A stretch of DNA of 64,000 nucleotides from Macrobrachium rosenbergii (taxonomy: Eukaryota; Arthropoda; Malacostraca; Decapoda; Palaemonidae), in the NCBI RefSeq assembly GCF_040412425.1, contig NC_089741.1:36759527-36823526 (forward strand). The letters run 5' to 3'. Position 1 is the first letter of the stretch. Each line of letters begins with the position of its first letter. The notes beneath the pieces were generated by a model that had not been told where the DNA came from, searched no databases, and saw only the letters and a list, made by a program, of their open reading frames with translations. Both the position numbers and the translations under genes were made by a program. This document shows positions 10,101 to 21,200 of the stretch, piece after piece.

Positions 10101-11689
10101 AGTCATAGCAAAACTGAAGTTATGTCATCTGCAAGAATAATCATACTTTTAATTAGGTTCTTGTTAGTCATAGCAAAACTGAAGTTATGTCATCTGCAAG
10201 AATAATCATACTGTTTCCATTTTCAGGCTGTGATGAGCTGCATATCAGGTGACTTCAGAGAACACGCATTCATACGTTTTCTCAAGCTGCTGTTTAAAGG
10301 TGGCTGTTTGGTGGTGTTGACTAGCCAGCTGTTGGTAGTATGGTGTGTGTACCTTACAACATACTTTGAAGCTGCTGATTGAGGTGTGGTTTAACAATTT
10401 CAGTGTGGTGTCATCAATTAGAAGGCTGGAGGATGTAGGGTGTGTACCTAGAACACCACCATGTTCCCGAAGCAAGGCTACTCAGTTTCCTTCTTGGTGA
10501 CCTCTACTAAAGAAGATTGGTGGATGAATGGTGTATATACCCCACAACGTGCTGTAAATCTGAAGCTGTTGGTTGAATTGTAGTTCCTCCATTTATACTT
10601 GAAGTGAGAGCTGATAGCTGAAAGATGTGTTCCCCACGGCAGAGACACTGAAGAATTGATGTTTCCCGCAGCTGCTAGTTAAAATGTGGCTCCTCTGTTT
10701 CTATGGGGTGATATCAACTAGAAAGCTAGAGGCTGAATGGTTTGAACTCGTGCAACACACACTGCATTTCTGAAGCATGGCTTGTTGGTGATGCCAAGTA
10801 GAGGAGATTGGTGGCTTCCGGGTGAATTCCCCACAACACACTATGAAGTATGTACAGTATATTAACTGTAGCTGCTGGTTAAAATGTGGCACCTCCATTT
10901 TTGCTCGCTGACTTCATCTAGAACAATGGTGGCTGTATGGTGTCTACTTGAAAGTGTGTGTTGTTGGGTACACAGTTCCTGAAGCTGCAGGTTGAAGTGT
11001 GATTCCTCGATTTCCATTTGCTGACAACTAGAAGGCCGGTGCTTACCCTTAACACACACCCAAGCATGCAGATTTGCTGGTTGAAGGGTGGATCCTCCTT
11101 TTCTGGTGACATGAAGATTGAAGGTTGAGTGGTGTCTACCTCACAGCACTCTTTCAAGCATGTGTATTGCTGAAGCTGCTGGTAGTAAAGTGCTTCCTCC
11201 AGTATGGGTGATGTTAGAACTAGAAGGCTGAAGGGTGTGTGTAGGCCTTGCTGTATGCACTGACCATGCTGCTGTCATTTCCAGTTTCTGCGCTCTCGGT
11301 ACATTGTCATGTAGGCTTCACAATACAAGTTGCTGCCTCTGTAATTAATAGAATTTATGTACTTTAGATACAATAAAACCATTAGATACAATAAAACCAT
11401 TAAGAAATTTATTTTTCATTAGCAATTTATCTCCAGTCTGCAGTCATTTTGTATACATTTAGTCCTTAGAGCTTCTCCACTGGATTTTAAATGCCTCTTC
11501 AACCAGGACAAACTATAAACACTAAAGCCCTAAATGCCTCTTCAACCAGGATAAACTGTAAACACTAAAGCCCAAGTCAAGTACCTGTCTGTTGTGGTGT
11601 CCATTATATACCAAGGCAGACATCTTTTCTTGGTGGCTCAAGTTCATTGCTTTCCCTTCACAATTTGACGGCTGACACCACCCATGCTC
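165..11689 (-). CDS. Unrecognised protein, last two exons (join 11585-11689, 165-389)
   Basis: I do not recognise this protein. The terminal exon runs from 389 down to a TAA at 165-167. It begins after a clear acceptor (TTTCAG) and opens with DDIYEYIDPRTLRMTPLEKV, a non-repetitive, charged sequence that ends in a basic tail (KKILDRLFRK). The exon 11585-11689 has an acceptor (CATTTCAG) and a donor (CAG/GTACTT). It is open for exactly 35 codons in phase 0 and contains CQPSNCEGKAMNLSHQEK. Since the terminal exon also starts in phase 0, the two join cleanly and give 109 visible residues. No membrane segment or signal peptide is visible. Upstream exons, or a non-coding first exon, were not found; translation could start at the internal MNLSHQEK. 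If the join is right, the plus-strand gene at 2191-10382 sits entirely inside this intron. Exon calls are fairly secure; linking them into one gene is inference. Confidence 0.5.
411..2030. other. Gene-free AT-rich stretch, probable intron
   Basis: No exon with convincing splice sites and open frame was seen on either strand. It holds a short ATAATA/ACAACA run near 1018-1037 and a long TA microsatellite at 1662-1742. If the two-exon minus-strand model is right, this is part of its large intron and also the upstream flank of the plus-strand promoter at about 2040. Confidence 0.5.
1662..1742. repeat. (TA)n microsatellite
   Basis: About 40 uninterrupted TA units, read directly. Length in such tracts is often uncertain in assemblies. 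Confidence 0.97.
2038..2098. promoter_or_regulatory. Compact promoter with inverted CCAAT boxes and GC box
   Basis: AGCCAATCA at about 2040 and its exact inverse TGATTGGCT at about 2088 face each other across about 40 bp. That spacer contains CCCCCACTAGG and GGCGGGGGCGC, a GC-box-like element, in otherwise AT-rich DNA. CCAAT pairs of this kind are classic NF-Y sites of TATA-less, sometimes bidirectional, promoters. The first coding ATG of the plus-strand gene follows about 100 bp later. No TATA box is evident. No minus-strand first exon was found on the left, so bidirectionality is unproven. Confidence 0.55.
2191..2227 (+). CDS. First coding exon of the small Cys-protein gene
   Basis: ATG at 2191 gives MITVAEYLVFTR and a split Asp codon, with a strong GTGAGT donor at 2228. 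The same exon is also open in another frame from ATGs at 2129 and 2144. That frame encodes a hydrophobic, signal-peptide-like stretch (MYVLGILFVVVLLS) but hits a stop about 10 codons into exon 2. I chose the 2191 start because only its frame stays open through exon 2. Confidence 0.55.
2191..10382 (+). CDS. Small Cys-containing protein of unknown function (join 2191-2227, 5819-6055, possibly 8800-8906, 10227-10382)
   Basis: Exon 1 codes MITVAEYLVFTR plus one base and ends at AGAG/GTGAGT. An in-frame TAA directly precedes this ATG. Exon 2 (acceptor TATTTGCAG, donor GAAG/GTAAGA) is open for 79 codons and begins DASEGCLICGEASVQLNEIL, with HCTC near its end. The phases match exactly (G/AT = Asp). 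CxxC plus CxC could bind zinc, loosely like the N-terminal domains of arthropod zinc-finger factors, but no known domain is assigned. Two further exons keep the frame: 8800-8906 (good polypyrimidine tract; CATTG/GTGAGT) and 10227-10382 ending in TGA. Together this gives 537 nt, 178 aa, with a hydrophobic C-terminus. The last exon overlaps a tandem repeat, so its coding status is doubtful. Exons 1 and 2 are well supported; exons 3 and 4 are tentative (about 0.35). Confidence 0.55.
2400..3395 (+). repeat. Direct duplication within intron 1 (about 2433-2705 and 3045-3392)
   Basis: Two blocks about 610 bp apart share long stretches: GTTGGGTATTA, GACTTTTCCT, AGTATTTTGATTG, GGGGAACTTTTGGTAAAA, TAGGTTAGGTTAGGTAGGGTA, TAGTATGGTTCCTTTTAT and AGCCAATC. 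Point differences and small indels separate them. The second copy carries its own internal 55-bp tandem duplication (GTCACTCAACTGTAATTAAT at 3129 and 3184), which makes it longer. Confidence 0.85.
5819..6055 (+). CDS. Second coding exon of the small Cys-protein gene
   Basis: A 237-nt exon between TTTGCAG and GTAAGA. It is open in one frame throughout and in phase with exon 1. Visible features are CLIC near the N-terminal end, a basic segment RQKERSKVVY, a Pro-Glu turn (SPESEK), then IHCTCSLLQTL. The even, non-repetitive composition and matching phase make this the best-supported part of the gene. An antisense ORF over the same bases is a shadow. Confidence 0.6.
7116..7188. repeat. (CT)n microsatellite
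   Basis: About 36 CT units in intron 2 of the plus-strand gene, read directly. Confidence 0.97.
7440..8760 (+). repeat. Degenerate minisatellite, about 40-bp units (TTGTGCACTTTTTT...GCTCTGGA)
   Basis: The phrases TTGTGCA, a T-rich run and GCTCTGGATT or GTTCTGGATT recur every 35-50 bp for about 1.3 kb, diverged but recognisable. Clear examples lie at 7856-7960 and 8040-8370. It lies in intron 2 of the plus-strand gene. Plus-strand ORFs of 106 and 122 codons here (7668-7988, 7998-8366) are Cys/Phe-rich translations of the repeat and are not called as genes. Confidence 0.8.
8800..8906 (+). CDS. Possible third exon of the small Cys-protein gene
   Basis: The acceptor is CTCTCTCCTCTCTTCTTCCAG and the donor is CATTG/GTGAGT. 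The 107-nt segment is open in the frame set by exon 2 and encodes a hydrophobic start (GTFSILIILVEKGK) and a Ser/Pro-rich end. Splice signals are good, but the peptide has no recognisable feature. It could be a chance exon or a non-coding exon. Confidence 0.35.
9708..10210. repeat. Cluster of three local tandem duplications
   Basis: A 54-bp unit lies at 9708-9761 and 9762-9816, with a few differences. A 37-bp-period pair lies at 9961-9989 and 9998-10026. A perfect 65-bp pair lies at 10081-10145 and 10146-10210, ending 16 bp before the putative acceptor at 10226. All three were read directly by eye. Confidence 0.92.
10227..11400 (+). other. Possible terminal exon and 3' UTR with poly(A) signals
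   Basis: It follows CCATTTTCAG at 10226. The frame from the preceding candidate exon stays open for 51 codons to TGA at 10380-10382. If exon 8800-8906 is skipped, a stop arrives after eight codons. Downstream is the roughly 100-bp tandem repeat, then a duplicated 18-bp segment with two AATAAA signals near 11371 and 11389. Transcription would then end near 11400, just before the minus-strand exon at 11585. Confidence 0.4.
10300..11245. repeat. Degenerate tandem repeat, about 95-113-bp units
   Basis: An anchor like GAAGCTGCTGGTTGAAGTGTGG..CCTCCATTT recurs at about 10371, 10562, 10671, 10868, 10981, 11075 and 11173. Weaker units lie near 10475 and 10780, giving about nine units. Each unit also carries TGGTGACATCAACTAGAAGGCTG and GGTGTGTACC..ACAACACAC. 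Several minus-strand ORFs of 65-79 codons here come from the array. Confidence 0.8.
11488..11573. repeat. 43-bp tandem duplication beside a splice donor
   Basis: TAAATGCCTCTTCAACCAGG... is repeated twice with two differences (11488-11530, 11531-11573). It starts 12 bp inside the intron that follows the minus-strand exon ending at 11585. Confidence 0.93.
11585..11689 (-). CDS. Coding exon of the unrecognised minus-strand gene
   Basis: The acceptor is TTTCATTTCAG and the donor is AGACAG/GTACTTG. The 105 nt are open in phase 0 and encode EHGWCQPSNCEG, then a segment with SHQEKMSALVYNGHH. It joins in phase to the exon at 165-389. An out-of-frame ATG near the exon start means the first exon is probably elsewhere. 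Confidence 0.5.
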
Positions 11690-11699
11690 CTGAAATGAA

Positions 11700-14600
11700 A
11701 GTTTTAGAATTATACATTGTTACTGTTATACTGTACTACATTGACTTTGAAACACACGAATTTTGCCTTTTGGAAAAACTATGCAAAAATGACTTAGGAT
11801 TTTTCAATCGTAACAGTCGGTGATATCTCACTTTGCCATATACAGTATATAATAAGTATAATGTTCATTGGGCCATTGCCATTTTGGAAGAGTACATTCG
11901 CTAAAATACGTTATCTGAAATTCTTTAATTGCAAGATTCTAGTACTGTTCAACTGGAAGGTCAAATACCTTAATTGGGCAATGAAGCCAAGACTTTATGA
12001 CAACTTACAAGTCAATAACACTTGGAACCAAAATTAAAGATTTAATTGAAGAAATTCTACATCTAACCATGTAAATCACTGCTTGTTTTAAAACTTAAGA
12101 ACCAAAAAGGCGGGCAAAATGGCTCAATAAATCAATGGTTTGCTTACTTACCAAAATTCCTATGTATGAATGCTTTATAACCTCATTAGCAATGTTACAT
12201 AACTGCACTGGTCAGTAAGGATGGAACATAAATAATTGCACTAGTCAGTAAGGATGGAACAAGTCTGAATTTTCACTTGCACATTACAGTTAGATGATAC
12301 TTTGTCCCAGATTTCTTAGTTCGAGAATGAAAGAGCACTACACTGACTAAAGGTTTTAAAAATCCATAGGAAAATTAAACGAGTGGAGAACTAGTAGTAA
12401 CTGAAACGACAGTAAATATAACTAATAGGTCTGAAACCTTAAATTTGCAATATTAGAGCAAACTAATTTTAACGTTAAGCTCAACGAATGTGGTAAGCTT
12501 TAGAAAAAACGTTCACTTTAAGGTTTAGAGAAAATGTCGTAGAAAAACCTAAAGGCACGAGAAGGAATGCCTGAGAATCATGAACAAAAGAAATAAGCCT
12601 AAATGGCTTGACAAAAAGATGAGAGGTGCTGGTTCATTAGGCCTAAATTCGGCACATTCAATAACGACAAATGTGACGAGCGAATTAGGAGACGGGACTC
12701 GACTGCATAGCAAAGTAAAGTTCTAAAGATTGGGGAAAAAAATGCTGACAGACGTTGTCAAGGAAGGAAGACTGTCGCGACTAAAAGGTACAGTGAGAAA
12801 AATAACAAACCCACAGGACGAATTAGTTAACCAAGACCAGACTGACAAAACTACTGCCGGCTGAAAATACTAGACGCAAATCTGTGTAACAGACCCAAGT
12901 TATAAAATGGAACACATCGTAATATTAAAGGGTCTACCAAAAAATGGAAGGCGCTAACAATAAAAACCGAGCCAAAGCTAGTGTACAGTTCCAAATCAAG
13001 ACAAGATAAAGCCGTATTTAAAAAGAGAGAACCAAGACATAAGTGGATTAAAACGCACTCAGTTTATCATTAGCAACGGGAATGAATGGTTTGGCGGGCT
13101 AAAGCTACAGCCAACTACCACGTTGAAAGCACCGCTTCTCCTCCGATCAGCTAAAGCTACCAAGATCTAAAGAATACTTTAGATCTTGAAAGCTACAAGA
13201 TGGTATAATAACAAGTAACGACGACACAAAATAAAAGCTAGCAATTTTAGTAGTAAAAAAAATCAGTAAACCAAGCCAGATTCGACAGAAATATTTAGTT
13301 CATGATAAAAAAAAGCTTGTTACATGACATTTAAATTGTTGGCGTAAATGGGCTTGTTTAATGCCCCACACACACACACACAGCTCGCTATACTTTCGAC
13401 TTTTAAGTTGTTAGTATCGTACATGGTGAGAAAAATAAAAGCGAAATTCAACAGACTAAATCGCATTCAAAGTGCAACAACTACTATCGAAAGAGTTTAA
13501 GACTGCGACAAATTCATCGAAGTTCCGACAAACGGGAGTTAAGAATGCATAAAAATGCTGAATGAACATAAAAATACTGGATGATAATTTGGAGGGATAA
13601 CAAAGGCACCAGTACATAAAAATGAACTAGAAACCGTGAACCAAAAACCCGGGGCAGAATGGAGAGAAAAATTATGTTAAGAGAACAATGTTGAAAAGAA
13701 CTGTGAAAGGACTTAATCACTTGGGTAAAGTAGAAATTAAAGGGATGAACGAGAGATCGAAATAAATGGCATTGAACTTGATGGAAAGATAGCCTAACCA
13801 AAGAGGGAATGACATGTGGAACAAGTGAAGTTAAGGGTGAAAAGCAAAACGGACTAGAATAAAAATGGCAGAGTGACCACCAATTAAGAAAGTGAAAGCT
13901 TTGAGGGGGATGGTGTAAAAAAAAACAATAAAAAAGGCTCAAGACGCTGGGGGCGATGTGGAAATATGATCGAGAGGAGAGACTACATAACAAATGGGAA
14001 GAACCGAATGGCTGAAAAAATTAAACATACGATAATATACGAAATAAAAGCATGTATTGGTTTGGAAAACTGGGCAAATGTGCCAAAAATATTATAGGTT
14101 TTAGAGGTCATCTCTTGTAAATGCTCCAGTAACTAAGTCGTTATATACGATAAGTTTAAGATTATGAAAAAGATGAATGTCATGGAACTTTATCATTTCA
14201 AGAGTTGGAAATGGCAAGACCTCGGGCGACTAGAACTGACGCTGTTTTATAACCGCTCAAGCCAGCAGCTGGTTTAATTTGAACAACGTGTTTAAACAGT
14301 TTAATGTATCGATTTATTATTCCTAAAGTAAAAACATGTCACGTTCACAAAATAGATTGTAACAAAATAACCTTAGGTTGATTAGTAACTGTTTTGGTAG
14401 CGGTGACTTCCAAAATCCTCGCTCCTTCTTTTACAGGAATATGAATTCAAGGCTTCTTGACGCTCACGACGACAATTCTTGGTATTCACTTGGCATTTTC
14501 ACTCAAAAAAATCTGTGGAAAAAATCCGTATCGTAAAACAGATTGGAGTGAAAATACATACACTACGTGGTTTACACTTTAAATTTTAAATTAGTTTTAG

Positions 14601-17600
14601 TCAATATTAAAATACAGTCTGTTGACCATTTACTTTAAACTTAACTAGAGGATCTCTTACTCCTTATAGCCTACTATCTTTGAAATCTTCCTAGTTGCGT
14701 AGCGTCTATGGAATGATTACTGTACATTGCAACCTTATCAAAACTTTTGAATGTAAAAACAGAATAAGAAGGATGTCAGATTATTAAAAGCCCATTTAAG
14801 ACAAGGTCAGTCTAGCACCTAAGTCTAAACACTTAGTCCCGAGGAGCTTCCTCCATGTTTAGTACTATTTTTTTTTTTAGCAGCTCTGAGTGACGCGTAA
14901 AAGTGGATACTATATATTGGTTTTTAACTACATCACACTGCCTCAAGCTAAACTGTATCGTGTGAATTCTCTTCCAAAACATCTCGTTAAAGTTAACAAG
15001 AAATGAGATACATGAACTGTTTTCAATGCTGAGTCTGCTGTCAAAACATTTAGTTTACCATACCGTGAAAAGCGTATCAAGAGCAATCTGAAACGAACGA
15101 TTATCATATTCGAACGTCTTTATAGTCATAGCCGAAGGGTATCACCGTCATCATTTATCACTGAAAGGTCGATAATCGAGATTTTTCATTTTGATCCTGT
15201 AATAAAAAAAGCATTTCAAGATGCCTTGACTCTGGTTTCAATTAACGATAGTTAACCCCTCCTACTAAGCATTACGAAATTCTAGGATTATTTTGCCTGC
15301 TCTTTTAGATAACCTAATGAATGTAATGCAGTGAATCCCTGAACATTTTTGAAAAACACCACCTGACTGAAAAATCTCGTCAGACAATTTGGCCTCACAA
15401 AATGTTTTTCAGTCCCGTTCATGTAAGTAGGCTAGACTAAAAATGTTACACTTTAAAGTTAACCACTTGTTGAAGGATTTCAGTTTTAGCAAACTGATAA
15501 TTCGGATCATTCTGGATATGCATATTCCTTATATATCAAAATAATAATAAGGCACAGTTTTACGAGATCTATTAACTTTGTTTTTGAGCCGCCGGGCTGT
15601 TAGCACTTTTGAAGACACCATCTCGTGATTTCTAAAGTTTGTCAGTACCTTTAAAATCCCTCTCCACTTTAAATATATAAAAAAAATAGTGAACCAACCC
15701 ATAGATATCGTTTTTACATTCGCTAGAATATCACTATTCAAGTGTTGAATTACAATTAAAACTAGAGTCTAACTTGCATGATTTTTTGCCCAACATAATT
15801 TACTGAATCTTAACTTAGAAATGAAAAGACGTGGGAGTTGCGCTGATAATTACCCATGTCCCATGTCAATTAGTCGAACACATCTCGTCCCGGAACATAT
15901 TCCGAGAACATCTGCAAAGTCATATGCCATCTGTGAATCTCTCATCTTTCCAAAAATTCATTTGGTTCATATCAATAAAAAAAAGGAGACACATGGATCC
16001 TTGTCATTTTTGCTCTTCATATTTTTCTTTGATTAATTTTGGAGCTACGGGAATTGAAACTCAGCTATAGGTAACCACATCTAGAACACAAATAACTTTA
16101 GATTCGTACCCTTGCCAGTCCATCTTCCTTTACCTTGATCTGTGCTTAGTTTAGGAAGAGATCTCGTCGGTCCTCGGCGGTTATACAAGAGTTTCCTAAT
16201 TCTTGTTTCGTCGTGGCAAAAACTTAATTCGAGTTCAGATCCTAAATCCAAGACATACGAACAACTGGCAGTAGTGGTTTGAAAATACCTGCAGCAAGAA
16301 ACACGATTGTTAAGCACGGTACACAAAAATCATTCGGTTATTACTACAAAATTTGCTGCGATTGGCATTCCAAAGGAATTTTTAAAAACTGATGTCAAAC
16401 ATTTACTAAAGGGATACTAATTCTTGTGAACTTTGTAACCTTCTAGATTATCAACAAACTATAAATTATACTATTTTTTTATTGAACGACACAGAGGATG
16501 GTGTCCATAGTGCGGTACAGGTGAGACAATTTGAGAAATGTGTGTTTAACTTGAGAAATTTACAGTCTGGTACTAAACAAGGCGTCCTTAGAAGCTTTTC
16601 TGTAGAAATGCCAACCGTAATTTAATTACAGTTCGGATATAAGGCAACGCTTCCATAAATCAAAGAACAACGCATATTCTGGGAGGAAAGTGGAAGAGAA
16701 GTCTTCCCAGGAATAATCACATGAAAAAAAGAACACTAGTTATGTTGACATAAACCTCAGGGTGTTTCCTTAAAATTTTAATTATAAAAAGGAAATTCCG
16801 CATACCTGAATTAAAACACTGGGAAGCAAAATAACTGTTCTTTAAAAAGCCTACTCAAAAGACGATTTCACAAGATAAAATTTCCGTCTTGACAAATACG
16901 TCTGTAAACTTCTTTTAGGACAAAAACTGTTCACTCAGTTGAAAATATACAAGCTTGAATTACGTCACTATTACAGACCTGTGTAAAACGGCCCTGGTCA
17001 AAATCTAATAAACCTTTAACCTTAAACTACGGTAATTCTACAGAAAAGCTCCGTGAGGCGCCGTGTGTAGTAGTACCAGCCCCTTGTTGAACGTTAAAAA
17101 CGAACTAAAGATTGTAAATTTCCCAAACTGTCTCAGTAAATTTCTCAAATTATCTCACCCGAACTGCATTATGCACCCTTTTCTATTTCGTTCAGAAAAA
17201 AATTAAGTGTTAGCTCCGTGAGAAACTATGCTGTAGAATAACCAAAGCGAACACTGGATGATGAATGGGAAATATGGCAGGCCGTGACAACCGTTGGAAT
17301 TTATACTGCTTGCGATTCGTTGTATACACACGGACACTCGAGAGAAATTCATAACTCGTCACACCCACTTAGTAGTTCAACGGTTTCCTATAGCTTTACG
17401 CGTGACAATTTTGATGATCAAGTGCCGTACAGATATTCAAACTCCTGTACAAAATCAGTATCTACAAGTTCCCACACCATAAAACAGTAAGCTTTTAAAA
17501 CGAGAAATAAAATATCCACTGACCCCATGCACAGCATATGACAGCGTGGTTGACTTTGTCCTCAAACAGAAAATAGCTAAAACTCTTTAACAAAACTCTT

Positions 17601-18300
17601 TAACAAGTGTTTCATGGAATCATTCTGAAACTGAATTGAGGGGGTCAGTTTTGCAACATGGACAATCGTCGCTGAAACTGAGAAATATCCACCTATAAAG
17701 CTGAAGCCTTAAACAAGATACCGACCATGTTGAGTGTTCAAACGTGATGGTAATATATAATTCAAAAGATTTCACAAGTACATAATCTAATGAAAGACTC
17801 ATACGTTTGAATATTTAAACACTAGTAGTTTCGTTTTCATTTGAAATCCGAACACGAGGTTCATATTACATTTACAGTTTCCATATTTCACTGACTTAAG
17901 AATTAGGAAGAGAAAACTTGATACCCATTTGGCACACTAGAATACTCACTTGTAAGGCAAAACTGCAGAACATCTCACCACCAAGGCTATCAGGCAAATG
18001 AGCAGCTATTCGAGAGTGGGTTGCCTGTTAAACTAAACACTGGAAAACAAGCAAAAAAAAAAAAAAAAAAAAAAAATTACATTACTTTCCCGGTGCCTTT
18101 GAAAGACAAGTGGCTCCGCCTACGGTCAAGTTTTAACTGCCATTGGGCAAGAATTTTAGGTGTATTTCAACCTAGACTATTTTATTTTTAGATAGTTTAC
18201 TACTACTATTGTATTTATATAAAGTTGGAAAGAATACCAGGGTTCTCTTTAGGTCACTGATGTATATTTAAATGAATTATGACATTTAATTGATGAAACC
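11700..18300. other. No gene recognised; intergenic or upstream intron
   Basis: I see no exon I can defend. The content is AT-rich unique sequence with a short CA run near 13370, a 34-bp tandem duplication (about 12203-12262) and a poly(A) tract at 18051-18076. A 159-codon minus-strand ORF (13514-13993) is discussed under rejected items. Upstream exons of the unrecognised minus-strand gene would lie here or further right. Confidence 0.5.
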
Positions 18301-18595
18301 AAACACTGGGGGAATTAAAAGTTATAACAGCATGATAAAGAGATCCTGAAAACAAAATTAGATGAAGTGAAAAGATTTAAAGGTGAAACTAAAGAAAAAC
18401 AACACAGTTTCACTAGGAAGTAATTACTAAGAGAGGTTGAACAGCAAGATGGAAGAAGGAACCGAGGCAAAATAAAAGGCTAAAATGTGAGTACAGGTAG
18501 GGGACAAACATTTTATAGTAAAGTTTACAGTACAGACTACCACGTGAGGTGCCCTGACAGTACTATCCCCTTGCGAATCTTGCGATGTCTAATGT
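18300..18595 (+). mobile_element. Diverged copy of a decapod SINE-like repeat
   Basis: It has the same order of words as the better copies at 54917 and 60052: CACTGGG, a GGTTTAAAGGTG-like word, AGAGGTTGAACAGCAAGATGGAAGAAGG, a TACAGGTAGGGG-like word, then CCACGTGAGGTGCCCTGACAGTACTATCCCC. It is heavily diverged. The family assignment rests on my familiarity with this repeat in decapod sequence, not on a search. Confidence 0.5.
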
Positions 18596-18599
18596 GTAT

Positions 18600-20935
18600 T
18601 AAAGTTTTGTTTAGATATATACATAGATCCAAACATCTGACATATGTTCAACGTTATTTCATATCATATAGAAATGGATCTACGAAGACTACGATACTAA
18701 CAAGGGCCATTCCTTCAGAGGGTAGTTCATGCAACTCAATTAGCTCTGGGTGAATAAATTATGTATTAAAATTATGAGATTCGTATGGTGTTTTTTTTAC
18801 ATAACAGCTATGCAATAATTTGTGGTGTTAGTTTAAAATGAAAATAGATCCATTATAATGCTGACTGCTTTGAATGGCATTAATATCTAAAAACATTGAA
18901 ACGTTTATATTTTAGATGAGTTCGTACTTAAATATCCGTCAAAGAAAATGGCCTCATGAAAGAAAATAGTCTTCAATGATAAACTCCCCATAACAAACAT
19001 TACACTTCGCTCGCTATGATTTTAGTAATGCCTATCACATTACTTGCATATTTACTGTTATTTAACAATATTTTAAATAAGATTTGATTATAAATAAGAC
19101 AATTTTTAACCCAGAATAAAACTTTAGAAGATATTGCTACTTTAATGAGTTACTCACCGCCATCTGTTCAATTTTTTTTTCTTATAAATATCCAGTTTCC
19201 AATTTAATATTTCTGGTTTACTGTGGCTTTGGTAACTGATCTTCGGCTGTATTCAGACTATCCACAATGTTCCTCCCACACCTCAATGTAGTGCCGAACT
19301 CATGTTGGTAACCTTACTATACACCTATCACAATCAGATTGCAAGCAAATAAGCAACCTTCGTTGGAAAAATGCCTTTGATAAATGTTGGATAATTGTAT
19401 GATAAAGCAGTCTGGACTGCCACCAACTCATTGAACTAAAGGTAATATTGGGGTTTAGCACCCAACAAACTTCATCATGCTTCAAACTTTACATGAACCT
19501 CCATTTTTTATTGAACATTTGGGGATGGCTTTGGTGCCCAGAACCTACACTTTCGTTTCTCATAACAGTACTTTGGTACACAAAAAAAGAAGCTGATGCT
19601 GCTACAATTAATGTCCTCTTTATTCAATGACATATCAAGGACTGAATCAAGTAATGTCGATTTGTGTCTGTGAAAACGAAATTTGAAACATTCTTTAGAC
19701 AGGTCAGTAGCTTGGTCTTGGACAATGGGCCATACATACCTCTGACCTTGTCACATAAAAGTCTCTAGTCGGTTGCATGAATGCTGACAAGGGTGTCTAC
19801 ACGTTTGCTGTAGTGAGGATGCACCCTTAGACATTCCCTTCCCACATTCAAAACTTCTACTTCCTAGCATTACTGAAGCAGCAAATACAAGGCCACTTTC
19901 AACCATCTTAAGCAGAAAAACCTCTAGACCACTCTCTACAGTCTCTGAACTCTACACTCAAATAAATCATGCATCACAGTAACTTACCAAAGTTATCACT
20001 TACCTTTGTTACAAAGGGCACTTACTTTTGAATGCCTTCCATTCATCTTTTGAATGTCCCACAATGGCAGGATGTAAAGGATTAACTGGAGACAATAATG
20101 CCTTAATTTTTCTTTTCAGAGGGTATTAAAGTTTTTGCAGTTTCTTCTACAAGTCAGGCAAGTGTTGCAACTCTTGGTAAAATCTAGATACAGTATCAAT
20201 TTTGCAGATGGCCTAAAATATATGTGGAAAAGGGCCATTTCAAAATTAAACTTTTGAACATGAAATGTATCCATATTCACTGTATTTAACCATGCTTCTA
20301 ACCAATGATGATTAACTAAGGTCATACATCACCATTAATCTGGTTTATTATGGAAAAGTAACACTGTACTTCATGATCCAGACTTGACATTGGTTGTTGT
20401 TATCTTCAGATCAAAGTTTCAGTTCTTGTAGTAATGTATCATCTACTGCTGCCAGAAAACTGGGTACAGTATTGCCCAAAAAAGTTAGTTATATATACAC
20501 CAACAGTACAGTATTGGTGCCATGTGCATCGGATCTTTTGTTTTGCAACCACCACTGGAAAATTCTGTTGTTCTTTTGTCTGGGTGTCAGCTGCCTTGCT
20601 AGACATTTATCACTGACAACACTTCAGATTCCTAGTTTGCTCATTCCCTTTACATATATTTAAACTGAACCTCTGCTATTATCTTCAGTGCCTGCAACTC
20701 TCAAATTACTGCAAAACTTGAGGTTTTTATGGCACAGCAATTGCTGCCAGGGCTTGAAAAAGAGGCTGTAGTGTTGTATGTTGAATGGTTACACAAGAGA
20801 TATGAAGGTCTTGTCCAACTTTTGGGGATCTATCAGTCCCATGCATGAAGTGGTCAACCACTTCAGTCAGAAGAGTAAAACAATACTGTAGATTTTACAG
20901 TACTTTAAAAACAATGTTTTAAAATAATATTCTAC
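18600..20935. other. No gene recognised
   Basis: AT-rich unique sequence. ORFs of 60-89 codons on both strands lack splice support and have no recognisable composition. Confidence 0.5.
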
Positions 20936-20939
20936 AATA

Positions 20940-21200
20940 TGTAGAAGACAGTGAGATTCAGAAAGCAAGTAAGATGAAATTTCAGAAAGCAAATAAGATG
21001 AAACTACAGAGGAAAAGCCCCACGGTTGCACTAAGAAATAACAGTTGGGAGTTGGACCGGGAGACTGAAGAAAGCTGGGGGGAATGGAGGTAAAATAAAA
21101 GGCTAAAATATGGGTTCAGCTACAAACTGAAGGAACGTTTCGAATATCCTTTAATGCACCACATGAAGTGCACTGACACCATAACTCCCTACGGGGTAAT
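20940..21200 (+). mobile_element. Second diverged SINE-like copy
   Basis: It shares with the 18.3 kb copy the segment AATAAAAGGCTAAAATRTGDGT, followed by GAAGGAACG and a 3' end GCACCACATGAAGTGCACTGACACCATAACTCCCTACGGGG. That is the typical 3' end of this repeat. The two copies appear to form a subtype distinct from the 54.9 and 60.1 kb copies. Confidence 0.55.

Noticed and set aside
10245..11157. Four minus-strand ORFs of 65-79 codons
   Set aside because: All lie in the roughly 100-bp tandem repeat and share repeated peptide words.
13514..13993. 159-codon minus-strand ORF, the longest outside recognised genes
   Set aside because: Ser/Phe/Leu/His-rich translation of a purine-biased plus strand. 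No domain, no splice context and no recognisable composition. Worth a search but not supportable as a gene.
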